Positions 20,955-25,644 of a DNA stretch of 25,644 bases are shown here, piece after piece. The notes below the pieces were generated by a model. That model did no database searches. It worked only from the letters and a program-made list of their open reading frames with translations, and was not told the DNA's origin. This stretch comes from a virus, in IMG/VR virus record IMGVR_UViG_3300042691_014555, positions 1-25,644 of that record; one strand, 5' to 3'. Numbering within the stretch: position 1 is the first letter of the stretch; each line of letters opens with the position of its first letter. Position numbers and translations under genes: made by a program.

Positions 20955-21236
20955 ATGATGCAAACTGATGTCAAAGCTGGCGTATGTGCAGTCGCAGGTA
21001 ATACTGCGGTAACCACCTATCGCTCTCGCATCAAGGCAATTGCATTGACCACCACTTCTGCTGGCGGTGCAATTACCATTACTGATGGCGATGGTGGACC
21101 AACCTTGTTTGCGTTTACCCCCGCACTAATCGCTGAGTCCACATACATGCTGCTTCCCGGCGAGGGCATCCTTGCTCAAAACGGCATTTATGTGACCACC
21201 GGCACTGGCACTGGCGCAACGGTGATGTATGGCTAA
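20955..21236 (+). CDS. Small structural-type protein, 93 aa
   Basis: Preceded by TAGGAG; two ATGs in a row at 20955 and 20958, the first with better spacing. Begins MMQTDVKAGVCAVAGNT. Beta-rich and Gly/Thr/Ala-rich, with two repeating strand pairs (IKAIALTTTSAG, GGAITITDGDG) and an end GIYVTTGTGTGATVMYG. The pattern is typical of small virion proteins such as head fibres or decoration proteins. It follows the 102-aa gene by 15 bases and overlaps the next gene by eight, indicating one operon. Confidence 0.78.
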   Translation: MMQTDVKAGVCAVAGNTAVTTYRSRIKAIALTTTSAGGAITITDGDGGPTLFAFTPALIAESTYMLLPGEGILAQNGIYVTTGTGTGATVMYG

Positions 21237-21483
21237 AACCCCAGCATGGCAACGCAAAGAAGGCAAGTCGGAGAAGGGTGGTCTCAACGCCAAGGGGCGG
21301 GCCTCCTACAACAAAGCCAATCCCGGCAAGCCGGGGCTCAAGCCCCCTCAACCCGAGGGCGGCAGCAGGCGCGACTCTTTTTGCGCAAGGATGTCTGGGA
21401 TGAAGGCCAAGTTGACCGGCGAAAAGGCCAAGAAAGACCCGAACAGCCGCATCAATAAGAGCCTGAGAGCGTGGGCATGTTGA
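21229..21483 (+). CDS. Basic phage protein, DUF6321-like, 84 aa
   Basis: The start overlaps the previous stop (ATGGCTAA). The product, beginning MAKTPAWQRKEGKSEKGG, is Lys/Gly/Pro-rich with a central SRRDSFCARMSGMKAKLTG and a conserved-looking end, DPNSRINKSLRAWAC. From memory this matches the short DUF6321 proteins common in phage structural modules. No function is known; the high charge suggests DNA contact, possibly as a packaged protein. It precedes the endonuclease VII-like gene with a 7-base overlap. Confidence 0.82.
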   Translation: MAKTPAWQRKEGKSEKGGLNAKGRASYNKANPGKPGLKPPQPEGGSRRDSFCARMSGMKAKLTGEKAKKDPNSRINKSLRAWAC

Positions 21484-21917
21484 CAGCAAAACGCGATTGG
21501 GGCCGAGTACCAAAAGCCCCAAATCAAGACGGACTTTTCCGGTGCAGCAAGTGCCGGGAGTGGAAAGCGCCGTCCGCGTTTAGCAAAAACCGAAACCAGA
21601 CTACCGGGTTGAACTACGCCTGCAAGCCCTGCATGAAGCAACACACGCGCAAGTACAACCTGCCTGCAAAGTACGGTATTACCGCTGCGCAATTTGCAGA
21701 AATGCTGCTCGCACAAGGTGGTAAATGTGCGTGCTGTGGAGTACAGTTCAACATGGAAGGCAAAGCTTCAGAAAGAGCGTGTGTTGACCATAACCATGCA
21801 ACAAATGAGGTGCGAGACTTGTTGTGTGGGCGGTGTAACTTGGCAGCAGGTAACGTCATGGATTGCTCTGCTCGTGCTGACAAGCTGGCAACCTATCTCA
21901 AGAAGTGGAATTGCTGA
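21477..21917 (+). CDS. Endonuclease VII-like nuclease with an N-terminal zinc ribbon
   Basis: 146 residues from the ATG at 21477. Residues 23-52 carry two CxxC pairs (CSKC, CKPC), a zinc ribbon not needed by the classic enzyme. Residues 80-125 match recombination endonuclease VII: GGKCACCG (C84, C87), DHNH (104-107) with the catalytic His/Asp, and LLCGRCN (C117, C120, N121). T4 endonuclease VII resolves branched DNA before packaging and trims junctions; the position among head genes fits this. Small homologues are also used as selfish homing nucleases in phages, which remains an alternative. The start is supported by GAGAG upstream. Confidence 0.88.
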   Translation: MLTAKRDWGRVPKAPNQDGLFRCSKCREWKAPSAFSKNRNQTTGLNYACKPCMKQHTRKYNLPAKYGITAAQFAEMLLAQGGKCACCGVQFNMEGKASERACVDHNHATNEVRDLLCGRCNLAAGNVMDCSARADKLATYLKKWNC

Positions 21918-21918
21918 C

Positions 21919-22167
21919 ATGGACATCTCGCTGTGGAACGCCGCACTGTCCTTCGTCTCAGCTCTGATCCTCTTCTGGGTCAAGCTGTCAACGGACGAGG
22001 TAAAGCGCATCCAGATTCTCCTCAACCGGACACGGGAAGAGATCGCAAAAGAATATGTCACCAAGTCAGAGGTGCATACGGACATCAATCGTGTCTTGGA
22101 CCGGCTGGACCGGCTTGAGAAAAAGATTGATGATTTCATGAAGGAGCAGCGCAGTGCCCTCGGCTAG
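21919..22167 (+). CDS. Small membrane protein with a coiled-coil tail, 82 aa
   Basis: ATG one base after the endonuclease stop. The product begins MDISLWNAALSFVSALILF: one transmembrane helix (residues about 5-22), then a long charged coiled coil (STDEVKRIQILLNRTREE, and INRVLDRLDRLEKKIDDF). This is the layout of DUF2730-like and small holin- or spanin-type proteins. It could be a holin-type or tail-associated membrane protein, but no lysin gene is seen nearby, so lysis is only a guess. A longer frame upstream is the antisense-free shadow of the nuclease gene and was not used. Confidence 0.8.
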   Translation: MDISLWNAALSFVSALILFWVKLSTDEVKRIQILLNRTREEIAKEYVTKSEVHTDINRVLDRLDRLEKKIDDFMKEQRSALG

Positions 22168-22534
22168 TCAGAAACAGCATAATTTGATGGCGATGGTTGC
22201 AAACAACCCCGCCGCAGCAAAGCGCCTTGGCATCCCACAAAAGGTTGGCAAGGATTTCACGGAGGCCGATAAAGGCCGCAAATTTGAACGAGGTGGCGAG
22301 ATGAAAGAATCCAAGAAAATGGTTGGCAAAGAGCTGGCTTTCATGAAAAAGAAAGGCGCTCCCAAGTCCATGATCAAGCATGAAATGGCTGAGGCTGGAA
22401 TGAAAAATAGCGGCAAAGCTAAAGGCTATGCTGCTGGTGGTCTTGCTGCGGGTCACAAAGCTGCGGATGGTATTGCCAAAAAAGGTAAAACCAAGACAAT
22501 GCAAGTGAAAATGATGCGCGGCGGTAAGTGTTAA
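22154..22534 (+). CDS. Basic Lys/Gly-rich protein, DUF3008-like N-terminus, 126 aa
   Basis: Apparent GTG start at 22154 with AAGGAG upstream; no ATG fits, and it overlaps the previous gene by 14 bases. It begins PSASQKQHNLMAMVANN after the initiator, similar to the short DUF3008-type opening (from memory), and continues with FTEADKGRKF. The second half is Lys/Gly/Met-rich (YAAGGLAAGHKAADGIAKKG, then a Met/Lys tail to GGKC). Net charge is strongly positive. The tail GIAKKGKTKT recurs in the next gene. Likely a DNA-associated or virion protein; function unknown. Confidence 0.82.
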   Translation: MPSASQKQHNLMAMVANNPAAAKRLGIPQKVGKDFTEADKGRKFERGGEMKESKKMVGKELAFMKKKGAPKSMIKHEMAEAGMKNSGKAKGYAAGGLAAGHKAADGIAKKGKTKTMQVKMMRGGKC

Positions 22535-22564
22535 TAAGCCCCAATTTGGTGATAGGAGGCCGTT

Positions 22565-23098
22565 ATGCCAATTGATGCACTGCGAAGGTTTTTCAGATCG
22601 TTATCCGAAAAGAAAGACCCGCCCAAGAGAGGCGCTAGAAAACCAGTGATTGAGGATTACGTTACTGGTGAAAAGGCGGAGTTTCCTGCCGATTCTGACC
22701 CTTTTCGCGTAGAAGTTGCCAAAGATCTTCTTGCCACCCCAAGGAAGATTAGGGGCAAGACGCCTGCTGAAATTGTAGCGATGACCAGTTCGGATACGTA
22801 CCGTAGCCCAACGGATTCCGAACTGCGCCGCCATGCCGATAAATTGGATGCGGATGCAAACGAACGCAGTATGCGTAACGCGCCCGGTGCGACCAACCAA
22901 CGGCTTGTTCGTACCGGGTATGGCGGTGGGATCAAGGCAGGTGATGGGAGTTATTGGAAGTTTGGCTCCGATGACCCTCAACCGGCTTATGGCATGAAAA
23001 AAGGCGGTAAGGTCAAAAGCCGTGACTCCACCACCGGTGTATCTAAGCGTGGTGATGGTATTGCTCAGCGGGGCAAGACAAAGGGCAGGTTTGTATGA
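22565..23098 (+). CDS. Basic protein with GDGIAQRGKTKG tail, 177 aa
   Basis: Start preceded by ATAGGAGGCCGTT. The product begins MPIDALRRFFRSLSEKK and has an acidic/mixed central part (PADSDPFRVEVAKDL, SPTDSELRRHADKLD) and a Gly/Lys-rich end: GMKKGGKVKSRDSTTGVSKR followed by GDGIAQRGKTKGRFV. The final motif matches the end of the previous gene in wording. From memory it is frequent in uncultured aquatic phages. The tail may be a nucleic acid-binding or packaging signal. The rest shows no known domain. Confidence 0.8.
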   Translation: MPIDALRRFFRSLSEKKDPPKRGARKPVIEDYVTGEKAEFPADSDPFRVEVAKDLLATPRKIRGKTPAEIVAMTSSDTYRSPTDSELRRHADKLDADANERSMRNAPGATNQRLVRTGYGGGIKAGDGSYWKFGSDDPQPAYGMKKGGKVKSRDSTTGVSKRGDGIAQRGKTKGRFV

Positions 23099-23610
23099 GG
23101 GCCAGCCGTGGTATGGGAGCCATTCTCCCATCCAAGATGCCCGGAGCCAAACGCAAGGCTCGTCGGGATGACACCGACTTTGACCAGTACGCCGAAGGTG
23201 GCAAAGTAGAAACAAGCTTTGAGCCTGTAAAAACTGACTATAGCGTAAGAGCTATGGGCGCGTCTGGAGAATCGGGTGCTGGTGGTGGCGGACGCTTTAC
23301 GATGCGAAAGAACTTGGGCAAAGACCTTGATTTGGAAGCGTATATTGAAGGTCAGGCCATGAAGCCAAAAGGTATGTCTCCACGGGGAGACATCACCGGT
23401 GGCGGAGTTAAATTGACCAAACGGTTTAAAGAAGGCGGGAAGTCAAAGGTCAATCAGGCTGGCGTTTACACAAAGCCCGGTATGCGCAAGTCGCTGTTTG
23501 AGTCCATCAAGTCTCAGGCAGTGCAGGGTACGGGCGCAGGCCAATGGTCTGCCCGGAAGGCGCAGTTGCTTGCAAAGAAGTACAAGGCCAAAGGTGGTGG
23601 GTACAAATGA
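23095..23610 (+). CDS. Basic Gly-rich structural-type protein, 171 aa
   Basis: ATGA overlap with the upstream gene. The product begins MRASRGMGAILPSKMPGAK, has YAEGGKVE at about 32-39, a Gly run and a repeating basic pattern (LTKRFKEGGKSKVNQAG), and ends in GQWSARKAQLLAKKYKAKGG. The SARKAQLLAKKYKAKGGGYK-type end occurs in other phage and environmental proteins, apparently as a small basic helical domain. The central part may be disordered. Likely virion or DNA-associated; unproven. Confidence 0.8.
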   Translation: MRASRGMGAILPSKMPGAKRKARRDDTDFDQYAEGGKVETSFEPVKTDYSVRAMGASGESGAGGGGRFTMRKNLGKDLDLEAYIEGQAMKPKGMSPRGDITGGGVKLTKRFKEGGKSKVNQAGVYTKPGMRKSLFESIKSQAVQGTGAGQWSARKAQLLAKKYKAKGGGYK

Positions 23611-23840
23611 AAGACCCGCAGCAGTCGCTCAAGGACTGGGGTGACCAGAAATGGCGCACCAAGTCTGGCAAGCCGTCAAGCAAGACGGGGGAGCGGTATT
23701 TGCCGGAAAATGCTATCAAGTCCCTATCCTCCGCCGAGTACGCCGCCACAACCCGCGCCAAGCGGGCCGGTAAGGCCAAAGGCAAGCAGTTTGTAGCCCA
23801 GCCCAAAGGCATTGCCCAGAAGACATCGAGGTTCCGATAG
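23607..23840 (+). CDS. Small basic protein, 77 aa
   Basis: ATG at 23607 overlaps the previous stop (ATGA). The product begins MKDPQQSLKDWGDQKWRT and contains KWRTKSGKPSSKTGERYLPE and SSAEYAATTRAKRAGKAKGK, two segments that also occur in short proteins of algal viruses and environmental bacteria (from memory; family name not certain). Strongly basic, helix-rich and without Cys. Probably DNA-binding. It ends directly before the connector gene. Confidence 0.8.
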   Translation: MKDPQQSLKDWGDQKWRTKSGKPSSKTGERYLPENAIKSLSSAEYAATTRAKRAGKAKGKQFVAQPKGIAQKTSRFR

Positions 23841-24554
23841 ATGGCTACCACCGGCACATACGATTTCAACCTTGAGTTCACCGAGGTCGCTGAAGAGGCG
23901 TGGGAGCGGGCTGGACGGGAGATGCGTTCAGGGTACGATCTGCGTACTGCACGGCGCTCGATGAACCTGATGACCATCGAGTGGCAAAACCGTGGCATCA
24001 ACATGTGGACCATTGATGAGGGCACCGTAGACCTCATACAAGGGCAAAACACATATGACCTACCTGCCGATACTATTGATCTTCTTGAGCATGTTATCCG
24101 CACTGGTGCAGGTAATGTTTCCACTCAGTCCGATCTGACGATAACTCGGATCAGCGTCTCAACCTACGCCACCATCCCCAACAAGCTGCAACAGGCACGG
24201 CCTATTCAGGTCTGGGTTCAGCGGTTGAGGGATGCTCCGAAGATCACGGTCTGGCCCACTCCCGATCAGGGCACCATGGGCAACCCTTATTACGTGTTCA
24301 AGTACTGGCGTATGCGCCGTATTCAGGACGCTGGATCGGGTGTTCAGACCCCTGACGCCAACTTCCGTTTCCTCCCTGCCTTGACCGCAGGTTTGGCCTA
24401 TCACATCGCCATGAAGGTGCCTGAGCTTGCCCAGCGAGTGCCAATGCTCAAGGAAGCCTACGATGAGCAGTTCAACCTTGCGGCTGGTGAAGACCGCGAG
24501 AAGGCCGCTGTACGGTTCGTGCCGCGTAGGCAGTTCATCGGTGGGGGGTACTGA
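23841..24554 (+). CDS. Head-tail connector or tail tubular protein (gp4-like)
   Basis: The ATG follows the previous stop without a gap. The 237-aa product begins MATTGTYDFNLEFTEVAEEA; the segment YDLRTARRSMNLMTIEWQNR (residues 33-52) with following RGINMWTI is typical of short-tailed phage connector proteins that attach to the portal (P22 gp4 and T7 gp11 are the functional analogues, recalled rather than compared). The central part is beta-rich (VDLIQGQNTYDLPAD, then APKITVWPTPDQ), and the last third is a helix bundle. Its role would be sealing the head after packaging and joining the tail. Class assignment fair; exact family uncertain. Confidence 0.8.
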   Translation: MATTGTYDFNLEFTEVAEEAWERAGREMRSGYDLRTARRSMNLMTIEWQNRGINMWTIDEGTVDLIQGQNTYDLPADTIDLLEHVIRTGAGNVSTQSDLTITRISVSTYATIPNKLQQARPIQVWVQRLRDAPKITVWPTPDQGTMGNPYYVFKYWRMRRIQDAGSGVQTPDANFRFLPALTAGLAYHIAMKVPELAQRVPMLKEAYDEQFNLAAGEDREKAAVRFVPRRQFIGGGY

Positions 24555-24943
24555 TGAGCAATCGGTTTGCATCGGGCAAAAAAGCTATCGCCATGTGCGA
24601 TATCTGCGGCCAGCAGTACAAGCTCAAGTACCTGAAGACTGAGGTCGTCAAGACCAAGAACGTCAACATACTGGCTTGCCCTGAATGCTGGTCGCCCGAT
24701 CAGCCGCAGCTTCAGTTGGGCATGTTCCCTGTGGATGACCCACAGGCGCTCAGGAACCCCCGCAAGGACAACACCTACGTTCAGGCGGGCGTGAACACCG
24801 CAGGATTCCCCACAGGGGGCTCCAGAGACATTCAGTGGGGTTGGGCCCCGGTCGGAGGCTCCAGCCTCTATGATGCGGAGCTGACCCCGAATAACCTAGT
24901 ATTGACCGTTCAGATCGGTACGGTGACAATTGCAACCACTTAA
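24554..24943 (+). CDS. Zinc-binding structural-module protein, 129 aa
   Basis: One-base overlap with the connector gene (TGATG). The product begins MSNRFASGKKAIAMCDIC: CDICG at 15-19 and CPECW at 42-46 give a four-Cys zinc site, followed by SPDQPQLQLGMFPVDDP and LRNPRKDNTY, a wording that recurs in this position in other phage structural modules (from memory). The C-terminal 45 residues are beta-type with strands (LVLTVQIGTVTIATT). Probably a small head-tail or tail component held together by zinc. Function not established. Confidence 0.8.
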   Translation: MSNRFASGKKAIAMCDICGQQYKLKYLKTEVVKTKNVNILACPECWSPDQPQLQLGMFPVDDPQALRNPRKDNTYVQAGVNTAGFPTGGSRDIQWGWAPVGGSSLYDAELTPNNLVLTVQIGTVTIATT

Positions 24944-24953
24944 GGAGTTGGCC

Positions 24954-25130
24954 ATGGACGCAAAGAAAGCAGTTCACAAGCATGAGGCAAACATGCACCC
25001 CGGCAAAGCGCCGACCAAATTTGCCAAGGGCGGCAAGACCAACATGCAGATGCGCACCATGGGGCGCGGTCTTGCTAAGGTCGCCAATCAGAAAAAATCG
25101 GTGCGCTCTGTGCCGAAATCGGGGATCTGA
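24954..25130 (+). CDS. Small basic protein, 58 aa
   Basis: ATG at 24954 preceded by AAGGAG at ideal spacing; the longer frame to 24930 has none. The product begins MDAKKAVHKHEANMHPGK and includes FAKGGKTNMQMRTMGRGLAK, another Gly-Gly-Lys element like those in the 171-aa and 177-aa proteins. Lys/Arg-rich, likely nucleic acid-binding. Two bases separate it from the next gene. Confidence 0.8.
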   Translation: MDAKKAVHKHEANMHPGKAPTKFAKGGKTNMQMRTMGRGLAKVANQKKSVRSVPKSGI

Positions 25131-25132
25131 TC

Positions 25133-25393
25133 ATGGCTTACAGCATGAAAAAGATGGGCAAGGAGGTTGGCCCTGCCAGCGTCTACGCCAAGCCGCACAC
25201 AATGAGCGGCAAGAATGTCACTGTCGAGCAGAACCCGGGTAAAGGCCCAAACCACAGCCGCGCGGAAACTGTTGACCCCTCCGTTGGGAACATTTCCAAG
25301 ACCGATGGCGTGGGCGTCAAAACTAGCGGTATCAAGATTCGTGGTACTGGCGCTGCCACCAAAGGCATAATGGCCCGTGGCCCTATGGCGTGA
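25133..25393 (+). CDS. Small basic protein, 86 aa
   Basis: ATG two bases after the previous stop. The product begins MAYSMKKMGKEVGPASVYAK and ends in a Gly/Ala/Met-rich tail, GVKTSGIKIRGTGAATKGIM followed by ARGPMA. A tail of this wording recurs, from memory, in uncultured aquatic phages. Presumed virion or DNA-associated protein; no domain recognised. It leads directly into the adaptor gene. Confidence 0.78.
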   Translation: MAYSMKKMGKEVGPASVYAKPHTMSGKNVTVEQNPGKGPNHSRAETVDPSVGNISKTDGVGVKTSGIKIRGTGAATKGIMARGPMA

Positions 25394-25400
25394 GGTATAG

Positions 25401-25644
25401 ATGAACTACTCTGAGCTTGTCACCGCTGTTCAGGATTACTGTGAGAACACGTTTCCCACGGTGGATATGAACACGATGATCCGCAATGCAGAGCAGAACA
25501 TCTACAACACGGTTCAGCTAGCCAGCCTTCGCAAGAACATGACTGGCTCGTTGTCTACGGGCAACCAGTACCTTTCTGCCCCCAATGACTTCTTGTCTGT
25601 GTATTCCTTGGCGGTTATCAAGACAAACGGCGAGTATTTGTACC
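25401..25644 (+). CDS. Phage adaptor-like protein, C-terminus outside the window
   Basis: ATG at 25401 with GAGG six bases upstream; 81 residues are visible. It begins MNYSELVTAVQDYCENTF and continues with NTMIRNAEQNIYNTVQLASL. This opening resembles the SU10-type adaptor proteins of short-tailed phages (from memory), which sit under the portal and connect it to the nozzle. The next part (TGSLSTGNQYLSAPNDFLSV) is a beta-type segment typical of that class. The context after a connector gene supports it. The frame runs off the window edge. Confidence 0.75.
   Translation, partial: MNYSELVTAVQDYCENTFPTVDMNTMIRNAEQNIYNTVQLASLRKNMTGSLSTGNQYLSAPNDFLSVYSLAVIKTNGEYLY

Noticed and set aside
1-25644. 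tRNA or rRNA genes, integrase and attachment sites
   Set aside because: No cloverleaf, recombinase motif or flanking long repeats were noticed in the window.

Overview
The window reads as part of a tailed bacteriophage genome (Caudoviricetes). It carries a small/large terminase pair, a very large portal protein, a scaffold-like protein, a major capsid protein and head-tail connector genes in virion-assembly order. The opening of the last, cut-off gene and the connector gene before the small basic genes fit a short-tailed (podovirus-like) phage. No integrase, repressor, tRNA, polymerase or lysis cassette is visible, so lifestyle is undecided. The host cannot be fixed from the sequence; base composition and Shine-Dalgarno sites (AAGGAG/GAGG) fit a proteobacterium.

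Left arm (1-11600), all leftward. Twenty-two mostly small, tightly overlapping genes. From upstream to downstream: a 161-aa protein (11112-11597) with its own promoter and two tandem terminators; a gene-free stretch with direct repeats and an AT-only block (10329-11111, candidate origin or control region); a 167-aa protein; a consensus sigma70-type promoter (9744-9772) followed by a 420-nt structured leader; a run of very small genes including a zinc-ribbon protein; a 432-aa acidic Cys-rich protein; a complete M20/M28-like zinc peptidase; a second promoter (5602-5630); small genes including a zinc-finger-like protein; and then a cassette of a DUF3150-like protein, a MoxR/CobS-like AAA+ ATPase, a 130-aa helper and a protein joining an HExxH metallopeptidase-like domain to a VWA domain. 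At the left edge lie small genes, one of them a candidate ribbon-helix-helix DNA binder.

A 16-bp palindrome, TTCCTAC-NN-GTAGGAA, recurs seven times between 4450 and 11726. It lies only between genes and often directly after a stop codon. It is not found in the structural arm and is the most distinctive signal in the window.

Right arm (11973-25644), all rightward. Order: terS, terL (apparent TTG start), portal, 65-aa protein, GroES-like co-chaperonin, scaffold-like protein, 158-aa protein, 286-aa capsid-associated protein, major capsid protein, rho-independent terminator (20497-20526), two small Ala/Thr-rich structural-type proteins, an 84-aa basic protein, an endonuclease VII-like nuclease, a membrane-anchored coiled-coil protein, a series of Gly/Lys-rich small proteins sharing tail motifs, a head-tail connector, a zinc-binding structural protein, two more basic small proteins, and the start of an adaptor gene. 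The divergent arms meet at the control region 11598-11972.
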